Positions 14,675 to 20,020 of a stretch of DNA of 20,411 bases are shown piece after piece. The notes under the pieces were generated by a model, which was not told where the DNA came from, did no database searches, and saw only the letters and a list, made by a program, of their open reading frames with translations. This stretch comes from a virus. The number at the start of each line of letters is the position of its first letter. The first letter of the stretch is position 1. The stretch lies in the IMG/VR virus record IMGVR_UViG_3300031951_017410, positions 1-20,411 of that record, one strand, 5' to 3'. Both the position numbers and the translations under genes were made by a program.

Positions 14675-15102
14675 GGCAGTGGGTTGAGCGTCGTCAAGAT
14701 GGCTTCCGCGGCGAGCAATTCGGTTTGGGCGGCGTCGAGTGATTCGCCGGCGCTCGTGTGGAGTTGGTCGTAAACGTCCGCGATTTGAGCGGCGAGCGGA
14801 GGGTTGCGCGTTCGAGCAAAGTCGTACGCGGCGAGGGCGTCGGCGCAGGCGGCGATTTTCTGGGCGGCGGCGGTCAGGTGGTCTGATGCGGTGGTGATGT
14901 GCGTGGCAGCTTGGCGGAGAGCCAATTGGCGGCGCAGGTCGGAGGCGAATGGCGTCGCGGCGAGGGTTTGGGCGGTGGAGTTCCGGAGGTCGGTGAGTTC
15001 AGCGAAGTCAGAGCGCAAAACGGCGAGCGTTGTGGCGGTCTGGGCGTTGGCGGCCGTGGAGAGGAAAGCGAGCAGCGTGGCGAGCGTGGTCAGGTATTTC
15101 AT
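14671..15102 (-). CDS. Exported helical protein of unknown function
   Basis: The start is taken at ATG 15102, giving 143 aa; the longer open frame upstream overlaps known genes in another frame and is rejected. Residues 1-21 (MKYLTTLATLLAFLSTAANA) form a signal peptide with A-N-A before the cleavage site. The mature part is Ala-rich and helical, with two Cys-poor heptad-like stretches (LAVLRSDFAELTDLRNSTAQ and AAAQKIAACADALAAYDFAR). It may sit in the periplasm as a coiled-coil protein. No family is recognised, and its location among early genes is unusual for an exported protein. Confidence 0.6.
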   Translation of the reverse strand: MKYLTTLATLLAFLSTAANAQTATTLAVLRSDFAELTDLRNSTAQTLAATPFASDLRRQLALRQAATHITTASDHLTAAAQKIAACADALAAYDFARTRNPPLAAQIADVYDQLHTSAGESLDAAQTELLAAEAILTTLNPLP

Positions 15103-15131
15103 GGGAGCCGGGGGGAAGGGGTGAGGGGCGG

Positions 15132-15827
15132 TCAGTCGGTGGTGAGTGGCGTGGTCTGGGTTTTGGTTGTGATCTCCTCGAGTTTGGCGATGGCTTGGCG
15201 GGCTTGTTCCCAGTTGGCGGCCGTGCCGACGGTCCAGTCGCGTTGTTTGACGCGGCGCGTAAAGACGGCGCCGGGGTTGGTCAGGTTTTTTGCGGCTGTG
15301 ATTGCGGCGGCGAGCGCGAAAAAGCCGGTCCGGTCTTCGGGTCCGATCCAATTTCGAGACGCGGCGAATTCGTACAGGGTTTGCACGGTGGCGACAGTGC
15401 GCAGCGTGTCGCGAGTCAGGGCGAGCGGCCAGCCACCGGGATACAGTCCGGCCGGGCGGTTGGTGGCGGGGGTCTGGACGGCCGCGGCTGGCGGCTGCGG
15501 CTCGGCGGGCGTGGCAGGATTCGGGCCGCGAGCGGCGCGGAAGATGCCAGGCCAGTCGATACGGTATCGGTTTGCGTCTCCGCGGGTCGGCGTCGTCTGG
15601 ACGGCTCCGACGGTCTCGGCCAGGCGGAGCAGTCGCGCGATTGTCCGCGGGGTTACCTCGAGCTTGGCGGCGAGTAATTCGCGTGTGCGGCCGTCGGCCG
15701 GCGTTGTTTCGAGGGCCCAAATAAGCCGGCGCAATTGGCGTTGCGTTCGCGGCGCGGCGAGGAGCGGCCAGACGGTTTGCTCGAGGGCGGTTTGTTTTTG
15801 GTGGCGGCTGGGGAAAAGGTCGGTCAT
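15132..15827 (-). CDS. Winged-helix DNA-binding protein, possible replication initiator
   Basis: The product is 231 aa with ATG at 15827 overlapping the HD gene stop (ATGA). Residues about 25-95 form a winged-helix region: RTQRQLRRLIWALE, then LLAAKLEVTPRTIARLLRLA with the recognition helix, then NRYRIDWPGIFR. A Pro/Ala linker follows, and a C-terminal helical domain includes LRTVATVQTLYEFAASRNWI and a W-T-V-G-T-A region. The layout of an N-terminal HTH, linker and helical domain is common in phage replication initiators and regulators. The position among early genes fits that, but no origin sites were found inside the gene. The role is inferred. Confidence 0.6.
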   Translation of the reverse strand: MTDLFPSRHQKQTALEQTVWPLLAAPRTQRQLRRLIWALETTPADGRTRELLAAKLEVTPRTIARLLRLAETVGAVQTTPTRGDANRYRIDWPGIFRAARGPNPATPAEPQPPAAAVQTPATNRPAGLYPGGWPLALTRDTLRTVATVQTLYEFAASRNWIGPEDRTGFFALAAAITAAKNLTNPGAVFTRRVKQRDWTVGTAANWEQARQAIAKLEEITTKTQTTPLTTD

Positions 15828-16501
15828 ACATCAAGGTCCGCCGAAAAGCCGAGCAGAGCGCGGGCGGTGTTGCGCAGCGAGTCGAGCATGGCGCCGCGGT
15901 CGGCGAGTTGGGACGTATAGGGTTCGAGTGGGGTGGCTGTGTCCGTTGTCGCCAGGTGAACGGCGTCGGTCCAGATTTCTGCAATTCTTGGGATGTACTT
16001 GTCCCTTCCGTAGAATCGGTCGAACAGGAATGGCGTGTAGGGGTAGTTGGCGAGGTCGGGCAGGGTCGTCGTTTTGATAGCCCATTGTTTTTGGTTGAGG
16101 AGGTGTCGGGCCTCGAGCACGGTGGCGAGGTCATCGGCGGCCGCGATTTGGGAGGCGTCCAGGTCCGACAATGGCGGGAGTTGGAAAAACGTGTTGGCGG
16201 CGAGTTGCCAGGATTGGCAAATGGTGTTGAGTGCCGGGAAAGCGTCGCGAAACGGCCGGCAGATATCTCCTGTGATGGCTTCGCCGGCGTCGTGGATCAG
16301 GGCGGCAAGGGTCAGGCGACGCGGCACGAAAGAGGCCACGATTAAACTGTGTTCGGCGACGGAATAGGCGAACGGGGTATGTCCGTTCCATCGGTTGATT
16401 GTGGCGAGTGTCTGGGCTACTTCAATTTTGGAAAAGGTTTGCGGGTCCGGGTCGTACAGGTTGCAGGTGGCTCCGCGGCTGAGAAAAAACAGGTTGGTCA
16501 T
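15824..16501 (-). CDS. HD-domain phosphohydrolase (5'-nucleotidase-like)
   Basis: The product is 225 aa and its ATG at 16501 overlaps the CsrA-like gene stop (ATGA). The metal site is visible: F-A-Y-S-V-A-E-H-S with His51, A-A-L-I-H-D-A-G-E with His70-Asp71 and Glu74, then G-D-I near 78-80, and a later A-A-A-D-D with Asp123/124. This H...HD...D set matches HD-domain hydrolases close to the YfbR 5'-deoxynucleotidase group. Phage members are thought to adjust nucleotide pools during infection. Substrate cannot be read from the sequence. Confidence 0.8.
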   Translation of the reverse strand: MTNLFFLSRGATCNLYDPDPQTFSKIEVAQTLATINRWNGHTPFAYSVAEHSLIVASFVPRRLTLAALIHDAGEAITGDICRPFRDAFPALNTICQSWQLAANTFFQLPPLSDLDASQIAAADDLATVLEARHLLNQKQWAIKTTTLPDLANYPYTPFLFDRFYGRDKYIPRIAEIWTDAVHLATTDTATPLEPYTSQLADRGAMLDSLRNTARALLGFSADLDV

Positions 16502-16731
16502 TGGACAGGGGACAATTCGGCGAGGATTTGCGCGTCGGTTTGGCCGGGTTGGCGCGGGGCGTGTTTGAGGCGGTAAATGGGGATTTGTGGCGGGGCGGTG
16601 ATTCCGATGGCGTGGCGGCCGGCCGGGTCTTCGTTGGTGATCGTGATTTTCACCGGGTTCCCGGCGGAGTCGTAAGCGTCGATTGTGCAGGCGTCGGGTT
16701 TGGCGCGGGGGTTAAGGCGCAGGCGGAGCAT
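16498..16731 (-). CDS. Divergent CsrA-like RNA-binding protein
   Basis: The product is 77 aa; ATG at 16731 has a GGA nine bases upstream. It starts MLRLRLNP, similar to the M-L-x-L start of CsrA, and the core PVKITITN...RHAIGITAPPQIPIYRLK lines up with the CsrA core of strands followed by I-G-x-x-A-P-x-x-I/V-x-V/I-x-R. The G-I-x-A-P and Y-R-x segments, central for RNA binding in CsrA, are kept. The usual R-x-x-G/E loop after strand 1 is not clear, and an insert of about ten residues lengthens the first part. If real, it could control translation of host or phage messages. Confidence 0.55.
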   Translation of the reverse strand: MLRLRLNPRAKPDACTIDAYDSAGNPVKITITNEDPAGRHAIGITAPPQIPIYRLKHAPRQPGQTDAQILAELSPVQ

Positions 16732-16760
16732 GTTCCATCCGTGGGTGAGAGGCGTGGGGT

Positions 16761-16838
16761 TTATTGCTCGGAGTTGGCCGTGGCGTAAAACAGCGCGACG
16801 ACAGCGACCAGCAGGGCCAGCAATTGGGCGGCGGTCAT
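16761..16838 (-). CDS. 25-residue membrane peptide
   Basis: The ATG at 16838 overlaps the stop of the HTH gene (ATGA), and the TAA is at 16763-16761. The peptide starts MTAAQLLALLVAVVALFYAT and ends in a short polar tail (ANSEQ), so nearly the whole length is one hydrophobic helix. It is too short for normal gene callers. The coupled start supports translation. Small phage membrane peptides often act in lysis, lysis timing or superinfection exclusion, but the early position does not single one out. Confidence 0.5.
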   Translation of the reverse strand: MTAAQLLALLVAVVALFYATANSEQ

Positions 16839-17038
16839 TGAGTGCGGGCGAGCCGGTGCAGGTCCGGCCAGGGGATTCTTTTGTCGGCTCCCAGCGTCAC
16901 GGCTGACAATCGGCCGGCTCTGAGCGCCTCGTAAATCGTGGTCCGTGAGACGGCCAGGAAGGCGGCGGCCTCGGTGATTCGGGCGAGTCCCTCACGTGGC
17001 CAGGTCGTGGGGCGTCGAGTGGGTTTGGCGTGTCTCAT
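16835..17038 (-). CDS. Small MerR-type HTH protein (excisionase/regulator-like)
   Basis: I start at ATG 17038, giving 67 aa; an upstream TTG at 17065 would add nine residues. After a basic N-terminus comes the HTH_17 pattern: G-L-A-R-I-T-E-A-A-A-F-L-A-V-S-R-T-T-I-Y and then ALRAGRLSAVTLGADKRIPW. A final DLHRLA follows. This is the winged helix used by excisionases and small phage regulators. It opens the early operon after a 170-bp gap with repeats, so it may regulate early genes or act as the recombination directionality factor. Confidence 0.72.
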   Translation of the reverse strand: MRHAKPTRRPTTWPREGLARITEAAAFLAVSRTTIYEALRAGRLSAVTLGADKRIPWPDLHRLARTQ

Positions 17039-17215
17039 GCGGGCATGATACTGCCGGTTTGTCAAAAACAGCGAAAAAACTGGTGGCGGTACAGGGCGCC
17101 TGTGTACAGGCCTTGCGGCGTGGGCACAGTGTCGGCGCGTTGTCGGCGCGTTGTCGGTACGGTCGAAAAACTTGGAAAAAAATGGTCGCCAGCGAGCGGC
17201 GGGGGTTGACAGTGT
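17039..17215. promoter_or_regulatory. Early-region gap with inverted and 11-bp tandem repeats
   Basis: No gene is supported in this gap upstream of the small HTH gene. It contains an inverted repeat ACAGG-GCG-CCTGT at 17091-17103. It also has a tandem repeat of period 11: GTCGGCGCGTT at 17131-17141 and 17142-17152, with a partial third unit. A period near one helical turn suits protein binding on one face. I see no convincing -35/-10 pair, so the early promoter here remains undetermined. Confidence 0.4.
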
Positions 17216-17539
17216 TCAGACTGGGTCGGGCGTTGTCGTTCTGTGGCGGAGCGTTTTGACGATGGCGACGGCGGCGTCGATGGCGCGGGCGTGGTCGGCT
17301 GCGTCGACGCGGCGGGCGATTTGGTAGGCGTCCAGGGCTGCGGCGAGTTTTTGGTTGACGTCGCAATAGCGAACGTATTCGAGGCCGGCGGTGGCGGCGT
17401 GTAGTTCGACCAGGGCCCGGGTTTGGGTGGCGGCGAGGTGCCAGGCGCCGCGCGAGCCGATCCGAACATAGATCAGGGGCGGATTTGGTCCGGCGTCGGG
17501 TCCAGAGATTTCAACTCCGTTGATCGTGGTTGCGTTCAT
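17216..17539 (-). CDS. Hypothetical protein
   Basis: The product is 107 aa with ATG at 17539, starting MNATTINGVEISGPDAGPNP. The first half looks like beta strands (LIYVRIGSRGAWHLAATQTR) and the second half is a long helix with LNQKL-like and DAADHARAIDAAVAIV segments. No family is recognised and there is no signal peptide. It belongs to the early region and is separated from the next gene by 17 bp. Codon periodicity is good, so it is likely a real gene. Confidence 0.6.
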   Translation of the reverse strand: MNATTINGVEISGPDAGPNPPLIYVRIGSRGAWHLAATQTRALVELHAATAGLEYVRYCDVNQKLAAALDAYQIARRVDAADHARAIDAAVAIVKTLRHRTTTPDPV

Positions 17540-17556
17540 ATCGTTTGCGTGAGAGG

Positions 17557-17844
17557 TCAGTTCGGGATTTTTGAGTCGGTCCGTTCGATCCCGGTGGTTG
17601 TTCGGTCGGAATACCAGAATTTGAGCGGTGTGACGTGCGGGCCGAAATGGTAACCGGCGTCGTCGATGTGGAATGTGGTCCAGGGCGAGGGGGTGCCGGG
17701 CGTTGGGGGCAGGGCCTCGAGAGTGTTCGGCGTGTTGGGGCGCGGCGATGCGTTGGCCGTGGGTTGAGTCGGTCGCCAGGTCGTGACGGTCGAGAGGGCC
17801 AGGCCGGCGGCGATTGCGAGCGCGGTAGCGGTTTCGAGTTTCAT
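17557..17844 (-). CDS. Small exported or membrane-anchored protein
   Basis: The start is taken at ATG 17844 (95 aa). The longer open frame that runs through the att site reads tRNA sequence in antisense and is not real there. Residues 1-22 (MKLETATALAIAAGLALSTV) form a signal or anchor segment. A Pro/Thr-rich linker follows and then a short globular part with TTFHIDDAGYHFGPHVTPLK and F-W-Y-S-D. No family is recognised. Its start codon lies on one of the two GTTAGC arm-like repeats beside attP. Confidence 0.52.
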   Translation of the reverse strand: MKLETATALAIAAGLALSTVTTWRPTQPTANASPRPNTPNTLEALPPTPGTPSPWTTFHIDDAGYHFGPHVTPLKFWYSDRTTTGIERTDSKIPN

Positions 17845-17865
17845 GTTAGCTGGGGTGTTAGCTGG
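17844..17865. repeat. Left pair of integrase arm-like repeats
   Basis: Two copies of TGTTAGCTGG (17844-17853 and 17856-17865) repeat directly with a 12-bp period. A matching pair with the same spacing lies on the other side of the att core (18060-18081). This fits arm-type integrase binding sites. Confidence 0.55.
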
Positions 17866-17954
17866 CTGTGGCGCGGGGTGGTTGTGTGTGGCGTGGAGCA
17901 AGTCGTATTGCAGGGCGGTGGCGGACGGTGCCGGACGGTGGCGGCCGTCAAAAG

Positions 17955-17999
17955 GGACTTTTAATCCGTAGGTCCTGGGTTCGAATCCCAGCCGAGTCA
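17955..17999 (+). other. attP core: 3' half of tRNA-Lys(UUU)
   Basis: On the plus strand the sequence carries the anticodon loop CTTTTAA (anticodon TTT at 17960-17962), a TCC stem side and the T arm CTGGG-TTCGAAT-CCCAG at 17975-17991. The acceptor 3' strand ending GAGTCA at 17999 follows, with no CCA. To the left of 17955 the match to a tRNA ends: the anticodon stem gains a G-G mismatch and there is no D arm. This is the identity block a phage keeps so that integration at the 3' end of a host tRNA-Lys gene restores the tRNA. Phage genes lie on both sides, so it is attP. Confidence 0.82.
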
Positions 18000-18000
18000 T

Positions 18001-19221
18001 TCAATTTTCCCGGTTTTCGGCCGGGGTTTGTTGTTGGTCGGCGTTCGGGTTGGGGGTCAAGTTAGCAAAAGTGTTAGCTGGTGTCTCTTGGATAACGTTT
18101 TGGGGCTCACCGGGGGGAGTTGCCGGCGCGAGGGGTTGCAGGTCGGTCCAGAGTTCTCGCGCGGAGGCCAGGGCGTCGGCGGTGGCGTAATAGGTGAGGG
18201 TTGTTTGTATGGATCGGTGGCGCATTAGCAGTTGGAGGAGAGCGGGGCGGACATGGGGAGCCAGGCGGAGGGCAAAGGTCCGGCGGAGGTCGTGGGCGCT
18301 CGCCCATTTGCGCGGCGAGTCACTGACGACGATTCGGGCGAGTTTGCCAAGTCGGCTGATGGTCTTGGAGACGGTGTCGAGCCGTTCGAGCCGGCGGCCG
18401 TTGGCGTCAAGCGGGCGGAAAACCTTTCCGCGGCGTCGGTCCGGCGGAGTTTGGGCAAAGAATTGGGCGGCGTCCGGCGTGAGCGGCAGAATCGAGGCGC
18501 GGCGGCTTTTGTCCGTCCCGGCGTCAATTTCAAGGGTTGGCGGATTGGTCCAGGCCAGGCGGATTGGCGGGGCGGTCCAGTCCAGGGCCAGGGCCTCGGA
18601 GAGTCGGAGACCGGTAAGGTACAGGCCGCGGATCAGGTGGCGCCAGGTCGGGCCAGATTCTCCGAGTGTGTCGGCGGCGGCTTCGAGGCGGTCGAGCTCC
18701 TCCTGAGTGATTGGTCGGCCGCGGGCCCGGTGGACGTTCGCGGGCGTCGGCGGCATGGGTGGGACGGTTGGGAAATACTGGTGAGCGGCCGCCCATTTGG
18801 CGAGCGTGGAGAGATTGCGCAGGTGGCCGGCAATGGTGGATTCGGAGCGATTGGCGGCGCGCAGCGCGGCGACAAAGCCGGCAAGCGTGGTTGTGTTCAG
18901 TCCGGCGGGTTTTGTGGGTCGGCATTGGGCGGTGAATTTGTCGAGAGTGGTCTGGATTTTGGCGCGGCTGGCGGCGGCCAGGGCGGGCCATTTGGCGGCC
19001 TTGTACGCGGAGACCATATCCGACCAGGTGGCGGAGGTCGGTTGGAGTCCGGCGGCCAGTTCCGCGGCCAGTTTTCCCGCGGCTCTCTCGGCGGCGCGGC
19101 GGTCGGAGGTTTTGAGCGTCTTGGTCCGTTTGCGGCCGGTCGCCGGGTCGAGCCATTGCGCGACATAGTGGGGCCGGTCCGCGGGGCGGAATACGGTCAG
19201 TCTCGGGGCGGCGGCGTCCAT
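18001..19221 (-). CDS. int: Tyrosine recombinase integrase
   Basis: The start is taken at ATG 19221 (406 aa), overlapping the HTH gene by 25 bp. The N-terminal arm-binding domain carries HYVAQWLDPATGRKRTKTLK. The core-binding SAM-like domain follows at about 85-190 (TWSDMVSAYKAAKWPALAAA). The catalytic domain shows the complete set: TGLRLSEALALDW (Arg), DKSRRASILPL (Lys), AHDLRRTFALRL (His-x-x-Arg), LLMRHRSIQTT (His) and TLTYYA (nucleophile Tyr). The stop codon is two bases from the att core. It would integrate the phage into host tRNA-Lys and, with a directionality factor, excise it. Confidence 0.93.
   Translation of the reverse strand: MDAAAPRLTVFRPADRPHYVAQWLDPATGRKRTKTLKTSDRRAAERAAGKLAAELAAGLQPTSATWSDMVSAYKAAKWPALAAASRAKIQTTLDKFTAQCRPTKPAGLNTTTLAGFVAALRAANRSESTIAGHLRNLSTLAKWAAAHQYFPTVPPMPPTPANVHRARGRPITQEELDRLEAAADTLGESGPTWRHLIRGLYLTGLRLSEALALDWTAPPIRLAWTNPPTLEIDAGTDKSRRASILPLTPDAAQFFAQTPPDRRRGKVFRPLDANGRRLERLDTVSKTISRLGKLARIVVSDSPRKWASAHDLRRTFALRLAPHVRPALLQLLMRHRSIQTTLTYYATADALASARELWTDLQPLAPATPPGEPQNVIQETPANTFANLTPNPNADQQQTPAENREN
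18060..18081. repeat. Right pair of integrase arm-like repeats
   Basis: AGTTAGCAAA (18060-18069) and TGTTAGCTGG (18072-18081) repeat directly with a 12-bp period, inside the 3' end of int. Their spacing and core GTTAGC equal those of the left pair, placing arm-like sites on both sides of the att core. Confidence 0.5.
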
Positions 19222-19439
19222 TGGCGGAGCAATTCGAGCAGGTCGTCGGAGAGAATAAACGCGTGGCGGGTTCCGGGGCGGATGATTCGGAGGCCCGTGG
19301 CCTCCCAGCTTTTGACGGTGCGGCGCGAAAATACCCGGCACAGGTCGGCCAACAAATACACCTCCCCACTACGGAAAAAGGGCGTGGGGGGGGTTGGCGG
19401 CTTGGGTTGCCCGGGTCGGAGTGTGGGCGTAGAATCCAT
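19197..19439 (-). CDS. MerR-type HTH protein upstream of int
   Basis: I start at ATG 19439 because GAGGA lies seven bases upstream (plus-strand 19447-19451). This gives 80 aa, and longer open frames upstream lack support. After a Pro-rich N-terminus comes an HTH_17-like domain, GEVYLLADLCRVFSRRTVKS followed by WEATGLRIIRPGTRHAFILS. A last helix DDLLELLRQW closes the domain. It is translated just before int with an overlap, so it is likely an excisionase/directionality factor or a regulator of integration. A palindrome upstream (19481-19499) could be its own operator. Confidence 0.72.
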   Translation of the reverse strand: MDSTPTLRPGQPKPPTPPTPFFRSGEVYLLADLCRVFSRRTVKSWEATGLRIIRPGTRHAFILSDDLLELLRQWTPPPRD

Positions 19440-19480
19440 TTGCATTTCCTCGGCTGGCGGCTGGGGGATGTACAGCCGGG

Positions 19481-19499
19481 CGAATGTTCGAAGCATTCG
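19481..19499. promoter_or_regulatory. 19-bp palindrome, candidate operator
   Basis: The sequence CGAATG-TTCGAAG-CATTCG has perfect 6-bp arms around a loop that is itself nearly palindromic. It sits about 40 bp upstream of the HTH gene start, in its leader. It could be an operator for the HTH protein, or an RNA hairpin in the leader. Confidence 0.4.
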
Positions 19500-19647
19500 T
19501 CCGGCGTTTTTCTGCGCAGGGCGCAGCGTGACGCAAACTTGAAACAATCGGGCTCTCGCCGGGAGCGAATATTGCGGCGAGCAAAGAGCAGGCGGGGCGC
19601 GTGAATTCACGGCGGTGGGTTCCTGGGTTGCTTCCGGGGACTCTTTG

Positions 19648-19687
19648 GAGGCGTTCGGCTGGCCGGCCGACGCCTCACGTCGTTTTT
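19648..19687 (+). terminator. Weak candidate terminator on the plus strand
   Basis: GAGGCGTTCGGC (19648-19659) pairs with GCCGACGCCTC (19666-19676) with one bulge, and TTTTT follows at 19683-19687. Six bases separate stem and T run, so it is not ideal. No plus-strand gene was found that would need it, and it may instead be a structured region of the minus-strand leader. Confidence 0.25.
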
Positions 19688-19712
19688 GTAGCGGTCGTGA
19701 TACCGCGGGGCA

Positions 19713-19740
19713 AGTGTAAGCGTGTTGCCGACACGGTCAA
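19713..19740 (-). promoter_or_regulatory. Candidate promoter for HTH-int with operator-like repeat
   Basis: On the minus strand TTGACC (19740-19735) and TACACT (19718-19713) are 16 bp apart. The spacer holds an inverted repeat CGTGT-TGCCG-ACACG (19721-19735) that a repressor could bind to block RNA polymerase. The promoter would read toward the HTH and int genes, with a leader of about 270 nt. Confidence 0.4.
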
Positions 19741-19770
19741 GAGGTTTTTGGATGGCGTCCGTTTGTTGTG

Positions 19771-19817
19771 ATGAATGAATGGATGGATGTTATTTATTCA
19801 TTCATTCATTCATTCAT
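19771..19817. repeat. ATTC microsatellite and inverted partner
   Basis: Five ATTC units run from 19796 to 19815. About 15 bp to the left is ATGAATGAATGGATGGATG (19771-19789). ATGAATGAAT (19771-19780) is the exact reverse complement of ATTCATTCAT (19808-19817), so the region can form a hairpin or cruciform. It is one of the few AT-rich spots in the window. Confidence 0.75.
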
Positions 19818-19900
19818 ACATGGGGCCCGGGTAGTGTACGGGCATATTTTGGAAATGGCGTAAGGCGTGCGTGAGCATGGAGTTTGGCGCGGTCGGCAGG

Positions 19901-20020
19901 GGTGACAAAATAGCGTCACGGGTGACAAAGTGGCGTCACGGGTGACAAAGTGGCGTCACGGGTGACAAAGTGGCGTCACGGGTGACAAAGTGGCGTCACG
20001 GGTGACAAAGTTTTGTCAGC
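19901..20020. repeat. Six tandem 20-bp dyad repeats
   Basis: Six units lie head to tail. Units 2-5 (19921-20000) are identical GGTGACAAAGTGGCGTCACG, unit 1 (19901-19920) differs slightly in the middle, and unit 6 (20001-20020) ends in TTTTGTCAGC. Each of units 1-5 holds GTGAC-N8-GTCAC, and at each of the five junctions between units GTCAC-GG-GTGAC forms a second dyad. Unit 6 contains a perfect palindrome with 7-bp arms, TGACAAA-GT-TTTGTCA (20003-20018), that overlaps the stop codon of the tail gene. A 20-bp period is about two helical turns, so bound proteins would line up on one face. Iterons, a partition-like site or a regulator array are possible. Confidence 0.9.

Larger units (their letters stand above)
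19500..19900. other. Non-coding control region between tail end and HTH-int
   Basis: I find no credible gene here. Open frames in this stretch lack start signals, and the region instead holds the candidate promoter, terminator-like hairpin, microsatellite and, at 19512-19526, a perfect CTGCGC-AGG-GCGCAG hairpin. Together with the dyad array beside it, it behaves as a regulatory or replication locus. Confidence 0.55.

Noticed and set aside
17059-17064. TTGACA on the minus strand upstream of the small HTH gene as a -35 box
   Set aside because: The only nearby -10-like hexamer (TATCAT) is 9 bp away, too close; no hexamer fits at 16-18 bp.
17953-17999. A complete tRNA-Lys gene
   Set aside because: There is no acceptor 5' strand or D arm to the left; only the 3' half from the anticodon stem onward is present.
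17845-18000. Minus-strand open frame starting MTRLGFEPRT through the att core
   Set aside because: This N-terminus is the well-known false translation of a tRNA T arm and acceptor read in antisense. The real gene starts at 17844.
18232-19542. Plus-strand open frame of 436 codons opposite the integrase
   Set aside because: Antisense to an integrase with all catalytic residues; composition is that of a shadow frame.
19901-20020. CRISPR array
   Set aside because: The repeats are directly adjacent with no spacers, and no cas genes are present.
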